The position numbers and the translations under genes were made by a program. The notes under the pieces were generated by a model. It searched no databases. It saw only the letters and a program-made list of their open reading frames with translations, and was not told the origin of the DNA. A stretch of 64,000 nt of DNA from Paenibacillus monticola. GTDB taxonomy: Bacteria; Bacillota; Bacilli; Paenibacillales; Paenibacillaceae. The DNA lies in NCBI RefSeq assembly GCF_009664975.1, contig NZ_WJXB01000007.1:124001-188000 (forward strand), given 5' to 3'. Shown piece after piece: positions 25,837 through 34,723 of this stretch. How positions within the stretch are numbered: position 1 is the stretch's first letter; the number at the start of each line of letters is the position of its first letter.

Positions 25837-27870
25837 TTAAATCCAGATACTTACGATCATATCTATGAGCTTAATCCCAGCGAACGGAACAATGACTCCA
25901 CCCAAGCCGTAGATAAAAAGATTACGTCTCAACAGCTTGGCACTGCTCATCGGTTTATAAGGAACGCCTCTCATCGCCAACGGAATTAACAGCGGGATGA
26001 TGATTGCATTAAAGATCAGGGCCGAGATAATTGCCGAGCTAGGTGAGCCGAGTCCCATGACATTCAGGACTTCCATCTCTGGAATCGCCAAGGTGAACAT
26101 CGCCGGAATGATCGCAAAATATTTAGCGATGTCATTCGCAATACTGAATGTGGTTAACGCACCACGCGTCATCAGCAGTTGCTTCCCAATTGCAACAACC
26201 TCAATAATCTTCGAAGGGTCTGAGTCCAAATCGACCATATTCGCCGCTTCTTTGGCAGCCGTTGTTCCACTATTCATCGCAAGGCCCACATCGGCCTGCG
26301 CCAAGGCGGGTGCATCATTCGTGCCGTCACCGGTCATGGCGACCAGCTTGCCTTCGTTCTGCTCGCGGCGGATGACCGCGATTTTATCCTCGGGTGTGCT
26401 TTCGGCAATGAAATCGTCAACCCCTGCTTCGCGGGCAATAGTGGCCGCGGTTAGTGGGTTGTCGCCGGTACACATGATCGTTTTAATTCCCATCTTCCGC
26501 AGTTCCTCGAAGCGCTCTTTCATGCCGGGCTTAACGGTATCCTTCAAATAAATGAGCCCATAGATTCGGCCGTCAACGGCAACAGCTAGCGGGGTACCGC
26601 CTAACCGGGCGATCGCATCCGAGTTACTGTCTAGATTGTCAGGGATCATCCCGCCATTTGCCAGCACCCATTTCTTGACGGAATCCACCGCGCCTTTGCG
26701 TACACTACGTCCGTCAAGCAGATCCATACCGCTCATCCGCGTTTCCGCCTTGAATTCGACGAAGGTTCCGCCTTCTCCCAGACTGCTGTCATAGCTGCGT
26801 TCTAGCTTTTTGGCTAGCTCAAGCACGGAACGTCCTTCAGGAGTTTCATCCTTCAGTGAGCTTATGGCTGCCCAGGCGGTGAGCTCAAGATCGGATTCTT
26901 TGCCTACGGTTACGAATTCACTCGCCATCCGATTCCCGAAGGTAATCGTCCCCGTCTTATCCAGGATCATTGTGTTAATATCTCCGGCAGCCTCAACGGC
27001 CTTCCCGGACATCGCCAGCACATTAAACTGGGTGACCCTATCCATGCCCGCAATACCAATAGCAGAGAGCAGGCCGCCGATCGTTGTTGGAATCAGACAA
27101 ACCAGCAGAGCAATCATTACTGGAATATCCAGTTCCACACCCAGAAAGCTTGCAATGGGTCGCAGTGTCACTACGACAATCAGGAAAATAATCGTCAGAC
27201 TGATCAGGAGTGTATTCAAGGCAATTTCGTTCGGCGTCTTTTGGCGCTTCGCGCCTTCAACAAGAGAGATCATCCGATCGAGAAAAGATTCACCTGGATC
27301 ACTCGTAATTCGTACCTTGATCTCATCGCTGACCACCCGTGTACCACCCGTGACCGAACCAAAGTCTCCACCGGCTTCTTTAATGACAGGGGCTGACTCG
27401 CCGGTTATGGCCGATTCATCCACCGAAGCCAATCCTTCAATAACCTCGCCATCACCCGGAATCAGTTCTCCCTGGCTGACAATGACGATATCTCCCTTGC
27501 GCAGCTCGGAGGAAGCAACAATCTTTATTGCCGTTCCAACCAGCTTGTTAGCCGTAATATCCTGCTTCGTCTTCTTCAAGGAATCCGCCTGAGCTTTACC
27601 GCGACCTTCTGCCAGTGCTTCAGCAAAGTTGGCGAACAATACGGTAAACAGTAGAATGAAAAATACGGAAATATTAAAGCCCACCGCTTGTTCTGCGTTA
27701 AAGTAACCAGGAACCAGCACCATGAGGAGGACGATGATCGTGCCGATCTCGACCACGAACATTACTGGATTCTTCATCAGAGTAACCGGGTTAAGCTTGA
27801 TAAAGCTATCTTTTACAGCGCTTAGGAGTATAGGTCCGCTCAGCAGCTTTTTTCTTTGTACAGTACTCAT
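25837..27870 (-). CDS. kdpB: KdpB, P-type ATPase subunit of the K+ pump
   Basis: A 677-aa membrane protein with the TGES motif (ESAITGESAPVIKEAGGDFG region near 160), phosphorylation site DKTGTITFGN (Asp near 305), nucleotide-binding KGA region and hinge TGDGTNDAPALAQADVG (near 515). The length is standard for KdpB. It couples ATP hydrolysis to K+ movement through KdpA under K+ limitation. It sits between kdpA (16 bp upstream) and kdpC. Confidence 0.98.
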   Translation of the reverse strand: MSTVQRKKLLSGPILLSAVKDSFIKLNPVTLMKNPVMFVVEIGTIIVLLMVLVPGYFNAEQAVGFNISVFFILLFTVLFANFAEALAEGRGKAQADSLKKTKQDITANKLVGTAIKIVASSELRKGDIVIVSQGELIPGDGEVIEGLASVDESAITGESAPVIKEAGGDFGSVTGGTRVVSDEIKVRITSDPGESFLDRMISLVEGAKRQKTPNEIALNTLLISLTIIFLIVVVTLRPIASFLGVELDIPVMIALLVCLIPTTIGGLLSAIGIAGMDRVTQFNVLAMSGKAVEAAGDINTMILDKTGTITFGNRMASEFVTVGKESDLELTAWAAISSLKDETPEGRSVLELAKKLERSYDSSLGEGGTFVEFKAETRMSGMDLLDGRSVRKGAVDSVKKWVLANGGMIPDNLDSNSDAIARLGGTPLAVAVDGRIYGLIYLKDTVKPGMKERFEELRKMGIKTIMCTGDNPLTAATIAREAGVDDFIAESTPEDKIAVIRREQNEGKLVAMTGDGTNDAPALAQADVGLAMNSGTTAAKEAANMVDLDSDPSKIIEVVAIGKQLLMTRGALTTFSIANDIAKYFAIIPAMFTLAIPEMEVLNVMGLGSPSSAIISALIFNAIIIPLLIPLAMRGVPYKPMSSAKLLRRNLFIYGLGGVIVPFAGIKLIDMIVSIWI

Positions 27871-27886
27871 CTAGATCTCCCTCTTC

Positions 27887-29563
27887 CTACCGTAAGGTCA
27901 AATATTCTGCAATTGGACCGAGCACAATGACCGGCAGGAACGTCAGTGCACCAATGATCAGCACCGTACCAATCAGAATACCGGTAAACAGGCCATTGTC
28001 TGTACGAAATGTACCGATAGTCTCTGGAACCGGCTTCTTCTTAATCATCGAACCCGCTACTGCCAGCATCGCTATTATGGATACATAACGGCCTAGCATC
28101 ATGACGACTCCAGTTGTAATATTCCAAAAGGAGGTGTTATCCGCAAGCCCTTCAAAGCCGGAACCGTTATTGGCAGCAGCAGAGGTATATTCATACAATA
28201 CCTGCGTCATTCCATGGAATCCCGGATTGGATATAGAACCATTGCCCAAATTCGTTAGGAATGCCCCAGCAGTCGGCACCAATATAATAAGCGGGTGAAT
28301 CAGGATGGCAATAGCAATCAGCTTCATTTCTCTGGCCTCTATCTTCCGCCCAAGAAATTCCGGTGTCCTGCCAACCATCAGACCGCACAAGAAGACACCC
28401 AGGATAGCGTACATCAGCATATTGACCAGCCCGACACCTTTACCACCGAATACGTTATTGAGCATCATCAGTGTTAACGGAGTAATGCTGCCAAGCGGTG
28501 TCTGTGTATCGTGCATATTGTTAACAGTACCTGTTGTAGCTGCGGTCGTCACTGTCGTAAACAGAGCGGACTGCGCAATGCCGAAGCGTACCTCCTTGCC
28601 TTCCATGCTGCCTTGTGAGGAATCGATTCCCATAGCGTTAATAGCCGGATTGCCTTGAGTTTCACTATAATAATTCAATCCCAGAAACAGCACGAACAAG
28701 GTCATCATGGCCGAGAAGATCATCCAGCCCTGCCGTTTGTTCTTAGCGAACAAGCCATACATATAAGGAAGTGAGGCTGGCAGCATCCACATGGAGAGAA
28801 TCTCCAGCACGTTCGTTAGCGGGCTTGGATTCTCAAAGGGATGCGCCGAATTGGCTCCGAAGAAGCCGCCGCCATTCGTTCCCAGATGTTTGATGGATTC
28901 GAGCGATGCAATCGGACCGATGGCAATTTGCTGAGTCTGTCCATCGAGTGTGGTTACCGCAAGCGTAGGCTTGAGCGTCTGCGGCACATGCAGTCCGACC
29001 ATAATCAGTGTAACCAGTACAGCTAGTGGGATGAAGATACGGATATGCGCCTTGACGAAATCCTCAAAGAAATTCCCTACCGATTTCTGTCCGGTAATCC
29101 CTCTAACAAAAGCAACGGCGACTGAAAATCCGCTGGCGGCAGAGGTGAACATCAACATGGTCATCACGGCCATTTGCGAGAAATAGGAGACGCCCGTTTC
29201 CCCGCTGTAATGTTGCAGATTCGTGTTGGTCATAAAGCTGATGACTGTATTGAACGTAAGCGTTTCTTCCATATTCCCGATTCCACTTGGGTTCAGCGGG
29301 AGCCCCTTCTGCAAGCGGAGAAAGATGTAGCTGAACGCTACCAGTACAATATTGGTTAATACAAAGCTGATCGCATATTTTTTCCAGGACATGCCGCCCC
29401 GCTTTTTGAGTCCGATCAGGCTATAAATGCCTTTTTCCGTACGTGCAAACCATCGATCCGTCCGATTGGGTTCATTGGAAAACACATGATATAAATAGGT
29501 TCCAACTGGTTTAACCAGCAGCAACAAAATTACAATAACTACGACTATTTGCAAGACGCCCAT
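27887..29563 (-). CDS. kdpA: KdpA, K+-selective channel-like subunit
   Basis: A 558-aa protein with about ten membrane segments and the four selectivity-filter-like P-loops of the SKT family, visible as MTNTNLQHYSGE, GTNGGGFFGANSAHPFENP, NVFGGKGVGL and NNGSGFEGL. The length is normal. It binds and admits K+ for the KdpB ATPase. It is preceded by kdpF and followed after 16 bp by kdpB. Confidence 0.98.
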   Translation of the reverse strand: MGVLQIVVVIVILLLLVKPVGTYLYHVFSNEPNRTDRWFARTEKGIYSLIGLKKRGGMSWKKYAISFVLTNIVLVAFSYIFLRLQKGLPLNPSGIGNMEETLTFNTVISFMTNTNLQHYSGETGVSYFSQMAVMTMLMFTSAASGFSVAVAFVRGITGQKSVGNFFEDFVKAHIRIFIPLAVLVTLIMVGLHVPQTLKPTLAVTTLDGQTQQIAIGPIASLESIKHLGTNGGGFFGANSAHPFENPSPLTNVLEILSMWMLPASLPYMYGLFAKNKRQGWMIFSAMMTLFVLFLGLNYYSETQGNPAINAMGIDSSQGSMEGKEVRFGIAQSALFTTVTTAATTGTVNNMHDTQTPLGSITPLTLMMLNNVFGGKGVGLVNMLMYAILGVFLCGLMVGRTPEFLGRKIEAREMKLIAIAILIHPLIILVPTAGAFLTNLGNGSISNPGFHGMTQVLYEYTSAAANNGSGFEGLADNTSFWNITTGVVMMLGRYVSIIAMLAVAGSMIKKKPVPETIGTFRTDNGLFTGILIGTVLIIGALTFLPVIVLGPIAEYLTLR

Positions 29564-29621
29564 AAATGATCCTCCTTAACTTTCGTTACATTGCATTACA
29601 TTCATTTTTCAATAGATGATA

Positions 29622-29699
29622 TTAGAATTCCTCTGGATGAATCAGGGCATATACCAGATACAGGAACAGCAGTAGGGTAACAGCCATTACAACAATCAC
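29622..29699 (-). CDS. kdpF: KdpF small membrane subunit (25 aa)
   Basis: GTG 29699 starts a 25-aa single-helix peptide (MIVVMAVTLLLFLYLVYALI then HPEEF), which matches KdpF in length, position and the YLxYALxxPE(E/R)F ending. GGAGGAATGAGCT precedes the GTG. KdpF packs between KdpA and KdpB and stabilises the pump. The start overlaps the stop of the preceding 36-aa gene in GTGA, so translation is coupled. Confidence 0.93.
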   Translation of the reverse strand: MIVVMAVTLLLFLYLVYALIHPEEF

Positions 29700-29806
29700 A
29701 GCTCATTCCTCCCCTTGTCTTCAACCACGTCTGCGCAGAAGTGCATAAATCCGTAAAGCAAACTGAAAAGCACTGCTAACGCAACCACCATATACAGATC
29801 CATCAT
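29696..29806 (-). CDS. Small membrane protein upstream of kdpF (36 aa)
   Basis: ATG 29806 opens a 36-codon frame: MMDLYMVVALAVLFSLLYGF, then MHFCADVVEDKGRNEL. It has one membrane helix (about 5-23) and a short polar C-terminus. Its stop overlaps the kdpF start by 4 bp (GTGA), which is strong evidence that it is translated. Small one-helix proteins at the head of kdp operons occur in other bacteria and usually lack a name. It could be an extra Kdp subunit or a regulator. AAAGG and GGAG lie upstream of the start. Confidence 0.8.
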   Translation of the reverse strand: MMDLYMVVALAVLFSLLYGFMHFCADVVEDKGRNEL

Positions 29807-29859
29807 CGCCTTTGCCACTCCTCTCTCTACTATCTACTGCTGATCTCTCTACGTTTAAC

Positions 29860-29935
29860 TTCCGATTTAGCTTATCACCTCTGCCATTAGTTCTGGGTTA
29901 GGGTTTCCATGAGCGGATTAAGATTACATTAAGAT
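29860..29935 (-). promoter_or_regulatory. Promoter/KdpE-box module, repeat copy 1, upstream of kdp operon
   Basis: A 75-bp segment that is about 87% identical (65/75, no gaps) to 30219-30293. At its far end is TTAAGAT-TACA-TTAAGAT (29918-29935), two direct 7-mers 11 bp apart as bound by OmpR/PhoB-type dimers. Because the same box also precedes kdpD, KdpE is the best candidate. It lies about 115 bp before the 36-aa gene. Confidence 0.65.
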
Positions 29936-29963
29936 TCAGTTATATTCATCTTCGCCCAACACC

Positions 29964-30188
29964 TTATTTATAGCCTTTATCTTTAATATCAATACCGTTC
30001 GGTAAAATGATTCTGGCATCATCTGTTGGCGCTGCTCTCTGAGCAAACTCTTCAGCCGCTTTATCTATGTCATCGTCCTCATATAAACCCAAATTTTTAA
30101 AATAGGAATAGTCGTATATTTTTTTAATGATATATAGCAACACCATTATGATTGATATAAGACCAACATTTTTCAATAATTCATTCAA
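29964..30188 (-). CDS. Small membrane protein, 74 aa, unknown, between the two promoter repeats
   Basis: A 74-aa protein with an N-terminal membrane helix (VGLISIIMVLLYIIKKIYDY) and an acidic cytosolic part (LYEDDDIDKAAEEFAQRAAP, ending DIKDKGYK). AAGGGGTGA lies 9 nt before the ATG. It has its own copy of the kdp-type promoter module directly upstream, so it is probably co-regulated with the pump. I recognise no family. A role in K+ homeostasis is inferred from regulation only. Confidence 0.7.
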   Translation of the reverse strand: MNELLKNVGLISIIMVLLYIIKKIYDYSYFKNLGLYEDDDIDKAAEEFAQRAAPTDDARIILPNGIDIKDKGYK

Positions 30189-30218
30189 CTAAATCACCCC
30201 TTCTCCCGTATGCTTTCC

Positions 30219-30294
30219 TTCTGATTTAGCGTATCACTCCCGCCATTAGTTCAGGGTTAAGGTTTCCATGAGCGAATAAAGATTACGTTAAGAG
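30219..30294 (-). promoter_or_regulatory. Promoter/KdpE-box module, repeat copy 2
   Basis: The second copy of the 75-bp module, starting 31 bp upstream of the 74-aa gene. The box is diverged to TAAAGAT-TACG-TTAAGAG (30277-30294) but keeps the 11-bp spacing. The repeat probably arose by duplication of the kdp promoter together with a small gene. Confidence 0.6.
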
Positions 30295-30332
30295 GGATGT
30301 TCCTCCGTTTATCGTCTGGATAAAACAGAAAT

Positions 30333-30381
30333 AAGGGGCTGTCCCATAAGCCATGAAATGGCTTGGGACACCCCTTGTTTT
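30333..30381 (+). terminator. Strong stem-loop with U-tract
   Basis: AAGGGG-TGTCCCA-AAGCCAT pairs with ATGGCTT-GGGACA-CCCCTT across a GAA loop and is followed by TTGTTTTT on the plus strand. No plus-strand gene precedes it. It may be a remnant of the transposon whose transposase fragment lies at 30738, or a terminator for readthrough. Confidence 0.6.
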
Positions 30382-30399
30382 TGGAGTCAGATAGACGGT

Positions 30400-30560
30400 T
30401 GCGCTTGTGAGGACGCTCCGCGAACGGACCGTTGTTCCAATCGCTGTGGTCTCCAGATTTTTTTTTATTCCCCTTAGCGGTGAAAATCCGGAGACAGCAT
30501 ATGCTTTCGAAGCGAGCTTTCCTTCGGAAAGCTTTCGGGCAACCGCTACCGCTTTTCCAC
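30400..30560 (-). repeat. Structured intergenic repeat, copy A
   Basis: On the minus strand GTCTCCGGATTTT (30483-30495 region) pairs with AAATCTGGAGACC (30448-30460), with the loop CACCGCTAAGGGGAATAAA and the 3' flank CACAGCG. The stem, loop and flank match copy C at 55443-55500 almost base for base. No coding content is seen. Confidence 0.6.
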
Positions 30561-30737
30561 AATCAGTCCGTACTCTCCGCTGGTTTCAGCGGATAAATCA
30601 TGCTCAAAATCTTCATTGAAATCACAAAAAAAATCACCCTTTGGTAAAATGGAAGTACCAGCAACCATTTCAAAGAAGCGATTTCTTTGTACATTCAATA
30701 TAGCATGATGGACCCGCTTTACCTGTAAATGGATTAA

Positions 30738-30856
30738 GAGGATGACATTCCAGCAGATCATTTGGTTCGTGTCGTGAACACCGCCGTTATCAGGCTGGAC
30801 GACGCCTTCTTTGTCGCGGCTTATCCCGGTGGTGGCTGGGATAACTGTTATTTCAT
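30738..30856 (+). pseudogene. IS1182-type transposase N-terminal remnant
   Basis: The plus-strand frame from 30738 reads EDDIPADHLVRVVNTAVIRL then DDAFFVAAYPGGGWDNCYFI. The PxDHLVRVVN...YPGGG pattern is typical of the N-terminus of IS1182-like DDE transposases. The reading upstream is broken by stops and the rest of the gene is absent, so only a short scar of an insertion sequence remains. Confidence 0.6.
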
Positions 30857-30922
30857 CATTTTCTTACCCAGTATAAAAGGCTCTATTCTAAAATAAGTGC
30901 TTGACTTTACGAGTAAACGTAA

Positions 30923-31052
30923 GTGGAGGGTCGGAGGGATTCTGGAGAAACGGTAGTGTTCGCCTTTAAAGCCCAATTTCAACCTATAATTCACTTTACA
31001 ATCAAGAAATTGGGCTTTAACAGCGATCGCAAGAACCCTCCGAACCGTAGCG
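30923..31052 (+). repeat. Structured intergenic repeat, copy B
   Basis: A perfect 15-bp stem, TTAAAGCCCAATTTC (30966-30980) with GAAATTGGGCTTTAA (31006-31020), is flanked by CGCC on the left and CAGCGATCG on the right as in copy C. An outer pairing of TCGGAGGG with CCCTCCGA encloses it. The stem sequence differs from A and C but still pairs. Confidence 0.6.
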
Positions 31053-31094
31053 GCTTGTTTCACAAACGTTCAACCGCTGATTTTGAACAACAAT

Positions 31095-31811
31095 TCAGAT
31101 AACTCTACTGTCATCTCCAACCTGCAGCATCCGGTAGCCCACTCCAATATGGGTCTGGATATACTTTGGCTGCGAAGGTGTTTTCTCTATTTTTTTCCTC
31201 AGGGTGGCCATGAAAACACGCAAGGCAGGAATATCGTAGGTATAACTACCCCAGATTTCATTCAGAATGTAATTATGGGTCAATACTTTGCCTACATTTT
31301 TTGCCAGCAGACCTAAAAGCTTATATTCAATGGGAGTCAGGTGAATTTCTTCTTCTTCCAGCCACACACAACCCGCCGCATAATCTATTCTCAGATTTCC
31401 GTTGGTGAACATGGACGCATCTTTCAACAGCTTGTCACTGTCATAGCGGATTCGTCGTAAACTGACCCGCAGCCTGGCCAGAAGTTCTTCTACACTAAAG
31501 GGTTTGGTCAGATAATCGTCTGCGCCTGCATCGAGCGCTTCGATTTTGTCTCGGTCTTCACTGCGTGCGCTGACCACGATGATGGGAATATTGGACCATG
31601 TCCGTACCTTTTTGATGATGTCCACGCCGTCCATATCCGGAAGTCCCAAATCCAGAATGATAATATCTGGCTGCTTGGAAACGGCCTCTAAAATCGAGGC
31701 TTCGCCAGTTTCAGCCGTATGATATTTGTAGCCTTGTGTCTCCAGTGTTGTAGTAATTAGTTTGCGAATAGGCTTGTCGTCTTCTACGACAAGAATCAAA
31801 GGTTTATTCAT
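31095..31811 (-). CDS. kdpE: KdpE, OmpR-family response regulator
   Basis: A 238-aa protein with a receiver domain (VVEDD, phospho-acceptor LDLGLPD near residue 50, TKPF near 100) and a C-terminal winged helix (LTPIEYKLLGLLAKNVGKVL, RVFMATLRKKIE). It is encoded right after kdpD with an 8-bp overlap. ATG 31811 is chosen because GGAGG is 9 nt upstream; the ATG at 31817 is only 3 nt from it. It should activate the kdpF unit through the TTAAGAT repeats. Confidence 0.95.
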   Translation of the reverse strand: MNKPLILVVEDDKPIRKLITTTLETQGYKYHTAETGEASILEAVSKQPDIIILDLGLPDMDGVDIIKKVRTWSNIPIIVVSARSEDRDKIEALDAGADDYLTKPFSVEELLARLRVSLRRIRYDSDKLLKDASMFTNGNLRIDYAAGCVWLEEEEIHLTPIEYKLLGLLAKNVGKVLTHNYILNEIWGSYTYDIPALRVFMATLRKKIEKTPSQPKYIQTHIGVGYRMLQVGDDSRVI

Positions 31812-34506
31812 GAACATTCACCTCCACAGCCTGCAGGGTAAAGCAAAACACCGTACCTCGCGGAACATTATCTTTTACCTCAATAGTACCACCAAGCGCA
31901 TTTACAATGGATTTACACAATGAAAGCCCTAAGCCTAATCCACGGCGCCCATCGCCGCGGATATTGTCTGCCGTATAGAACATGTCGAATAGTTTAGTCT
32001 TTGCTTCCTCTGAAATACCAGGTCCGTCGTCGGAAACTTCGACAAGCACCATATGATTTTCACGTCTCGCCGAGACCGTGATGTGTGATCCGTACTGTGT
32101 ATATTTTATTGCATTGTCCACTAGATTGATCAAGACCTGAATAATAAGCTGGGAATCCATTTTAGCCATTAGAAGCTCATCATCCAATACGGTTTTGATC
32201 CTATGCTCCTTACTGTTCCGGTTAATATGAAGCAGTGCTTCGGCAAAAACTTCTTCTAGAAGTTCCGCCTGTAAGTTCAGATTTATATTGCCATTATCAA
32301 TCCGGGTAATGGACAGCAAGTTCTCCACCAAATTGATAAGCCACATAGAATCGTCATAAATATCCGTGTATAGCCCCTTTTTCTGTTCCTCACTCAGCAC
32401 CTTAGAGTTCCCAATGAGTATGCCCGCATTGCCGGAAATTGTGGTCAGAGGGGTGCGCAAATCATGGGAGATGGCCCGCAACAGGTTAGCACGAAGCTGC
32501 TCCTGCTGTACTTGCATGGAGATTTCTTTTTGTTTTTCGTTTAATCGTTCTTTTTCAAGCGCCAGTGCGCATTCTCCCAGCATAGCAATCATCAGACTCT
32601 TCTCAAAAACCTCCAGAGGTTCTTCATTATCCATGACTATGGCCGCTACTGCAAACACGCGATCGCCTGCCCGCACCGCATGGTATAAGCAATTAGCGGT
32701 GGAAAAGGTATCCGTCGTCGCTCCGGCTCGCTTGTTATTTTTCAGCACCCACTCTGCAACTGCACGTTCCTTCTCATCTGTATAAGCCTGCGGATCAACA
32801 GCCGATTCTTCCTTCACAAAAATCAGCGGCTCGGATAAAATCTCTTGCTGTACCGCATAAAAAATGATGGTTCTGTCCAGCAGTTTCACCATTTGCTGTG
32901 CCGTTTCATTAATAATGGCTGAGGTATCTTTGGCTTGCTGCAACTTTCGACTCGTCTCTAAAAGCACCTCTGTACGGTAGGCTTTTTGGGCTGATTGTTG
33001 GGCTTGCTCCTTTACCCGCATCGTCAGAGTACTGGTTATGAAGGAGGCCGACAGCATCACAAGGAATGTAACCGGATAACCCGAATCATACGCCTGTAAA
33101 GAAAAGTAAGGCTCGGTAAAAAAATAATTGAACACCAGCACACTAAATACCGAAGTTGCCGCACTATACAACCTTCCCCTTGTAACCATGGCATTGAACA
33201 GAACACCCAGAATATACACGGTGATGATATTTGCTTCTCTAAAGCCCAAAGAATGAAACCACAATCCGATCAAGGTGCAGCCCACCAGAATTCCAATGGT
33301 TTTGGTTGTATCGGCCAGTGACAGCTGCGGGGGTTTCGAATATTGGGGAAACCTTTTGTAGAAAGAAGGCTGATTGTCTGGGATGATATAAATGTCAATA
33401 TCTGGGGCGGATGCAGTCAGTTTATCCACAAAATTAGTTTTTGCAAACCATCTCTTTTTGTTTGTTCGGGAGCGTCCCAGGACAATCTTCGATACCCTGC
33501 TTGTTTTGGCATACTCCGCTATTTGTCCGGGGATGTCCTCTCCATATACTGTCGCAATCTGTGCGCCTAGCTGCTCAGCCAGTCTCAGATTCCCCTGCAG
33601 TTCCGTCCTGCTTTTTTGTGTTAATTCTTTGGTTTCCGATGTTTCCACAAACAGGGCCGTAAATCCCCCGTGAAAAGCATCAGCCATTCTCGCCGCTGTT
33701 CGAATTACCTTTTTGTTGGAAGTAGCCGAGGACAGACAGACTAATATATGGTCTTTGGTATAATACTCGCTATTTTTTTCTTGTTTACTTATTTTTACCG
33801 CGATTCGGTTCAACTGATCTGCTGTATAACGCAGAGCGATCTCACGCAGAGCGATCAGTTTTTCTTTGATATACAAATGGGCATGTTCCCTTTGAGCTTG
33901 ATCTTCAGGGTAGATTTTCCCCTTATGCAAGCGATCTATCAAATCATCGGGTTCAATATCAACTAATTCAACCTGATCGGCACTCTCAAATACACTATCT
34001 GGAATGCGTTCTTGCACAGAGGTACCGGCAATAGAGGCAATGATATCATTCAGGCTTTCAATATGCTGAATATTAATCGTGGTATAGACGTGAATTCCCG
34101 CCCGCAGTAGCTCCTCCACATCCTGATATCTTTTCTTGTGGCGGCCTCCCGCTGCATTGGTATGAGCCAGATCATCCAATAATATAAGGTCAGGAGTTCT
34201 GTGGATCGCTCGGTCCAGATCAAATTCTGTAATAATGGCACCTTTATGGATGAGCTCTAGTGGCGGCAAAAGTTCCAGTCCTTCTAAGAGAGCTGTTGTC
34301 TCCGGCCTTACATGAGACTCAATATATCCGGCTACCACATCTATTCCATCTCTTTGCTCCTCATGGGCAGCACTCAGCATGGCACAGGTCTTGCCAACAC
34401 CTTCTGCATAGCCGACAAATATTTTGAGCCTTCCTCGTCTTTTCTCTGCCGGTGTATTGGAAAGACGCTCAAGCAGGGAACCTGAGTCTGTTTGATTTGT
34501 TACCAT
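31804..34506 (-). CDS. kdpD: KdpD, K+ / turgor sensor histidine kinase
   Basis: A 900-aa protein in the standard order. The KdpD domain has Walker A GYAEGVGKT and LLDDLAHTN. The USP domain (about 245-365) has VCLSSATSN and FTALF, close to the SxS...FTAxY motif reported for c-di-AMP binding in S. aureus KdpD. Four membrane helices (about 395-490), a GAF-like domain, HisKA (AISHDLRTPLT) and HATPase (NLVDNAIKYT, DGPGI, GLGLGLSL) follow. ATG 34506 has AGGTGG 8 nt upstream; GTG 34518 is the alternative. A KdpE-type box lies about 115 bp upstream, suggesting autoregulation. Confidence 0.95.
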   Translation of the reverse strand: MVTNQTDSGSLLERLSNTPAEKRRGRLKIFVGYAEGVGKTCAMLSAAHEEQRDGIDVVAGYIESHVRPETTALLEGLELLPPLELIHKGAIITEFDLDRAIHRTPDLILLDDLAHTNAAGGRHKKRYQDVEELLRAGIHVYTTINIQHIESLNDIIASIAGTSVQERIPDSVFESADQVELVDIEPDDLIDRLHKGKIYPEDQAQREHAHLYIKEKLIALREIALRYTADQLNRIAVKISKQEKNSEYYTKDHILVCLSSATSNKKVIRTAARMADAFHGGFTALFVETSETKELTQKSRTELQGNLRLAEQLGAQIATVYGEDIPGQIAEYAKTSRVSKIVLGRSRTNKKRWFAKTNFVDKLTASAPDIDIYIIPDNQPSFYKRFPQYSKPPQLSLADTTKTIGILVGCTLIGLWFHSLGFREANIITVYILGVLFNAMVTRGRLYSAATSVFSVLVFNYFFTEPYFSLQAYDSGYPVTFLVMLSASFITSTLTMRVKEQAQQSAQKAYRTEVLLETSRKLQQAKDTSAIINETAQQMVKLLDRTIIFYAVQQEILSEPLIFVKEESAVDPQAYTDEKERAVAEWVLKNNKRAGATTDTFSTANCLYHAVRAGDRVFAVAAIVMDNEEPLEVFEKSLMIAMLGECALALEKERLNEKQKEISMQVQQEQLRANLLRAISHDLRTPLTTISGNAGILIGNSKVLSEEQKKGLYTDIYDDSMWLINLVENLLSITRIDNGNINLNLQAELLEEVFAEALLHINRNSKEHRIKTVLDDELLMAKMDSQLIIQVLINLVDNAIKYTQYGSHITVSARRENHMVLVEVSDDGPGISEEAKTKLFDMFYTADNIRGDGRRGLGLGLSLCKSIVNALGGTIEVKDNVPRGTVFCFTLQAVEVNVHE

Positions 34507-34618
34507 CCCAATGCCCACCTATCTGTTCATCTTTGGTTTTCTTCTAATATATCCTGTTCACACAGCGCTAGTATATCATGTGCAAAATCAGCATAGTATT
34601 ACAACATTGGCTATAGCA

Positions 34619-34636
34619 TTAAGATTACATTAAGAT
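34619..34636 (-). promoter_or_regulatory. KdpE-type box upstream of kdpDE
   Basis: TTAAGAT-TACA-TTAAGAT is identical over 18 bp to the box upstream of the kdpF unit (29918-29935) and in the same orientation relative to the regulated gene. Confidence 0.7.
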
Positions 34637-34648
34637 GATCGCACATTT

Positions 34649-34700
34649 AAAAGACCTCACTATCCGAATCAAGTCTGGATTCGGTTTCGAGGTCTTTTTT
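34649..34700 (-). terminator. Terminator of the spore coat operon
   Basis: AAAAGACCTC and CCGAATC pair with GGATTCGG and GAGGTCTTTTTT around an AAGTCT loop, just beyond the stop of the last coat gene. It also insulates kdpD from that operon and works in both directions. Confidence 0.8.
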
Positions 34701-34723
34701 GAGAGCAGGGGTAAAATCCGAAG

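Noticed and set aside
26810..27592. 260-codon open frame on the plus strand
   Set aside because: It is antisense to kdpB, serine-rich with no family resemblance, and lacks a ribosome site.
30546..30761. 71-codon minus-strand frame
   Set aside because: The plus strand of the same region reads an IS1182-like transposase fragment, which explains the open frame.
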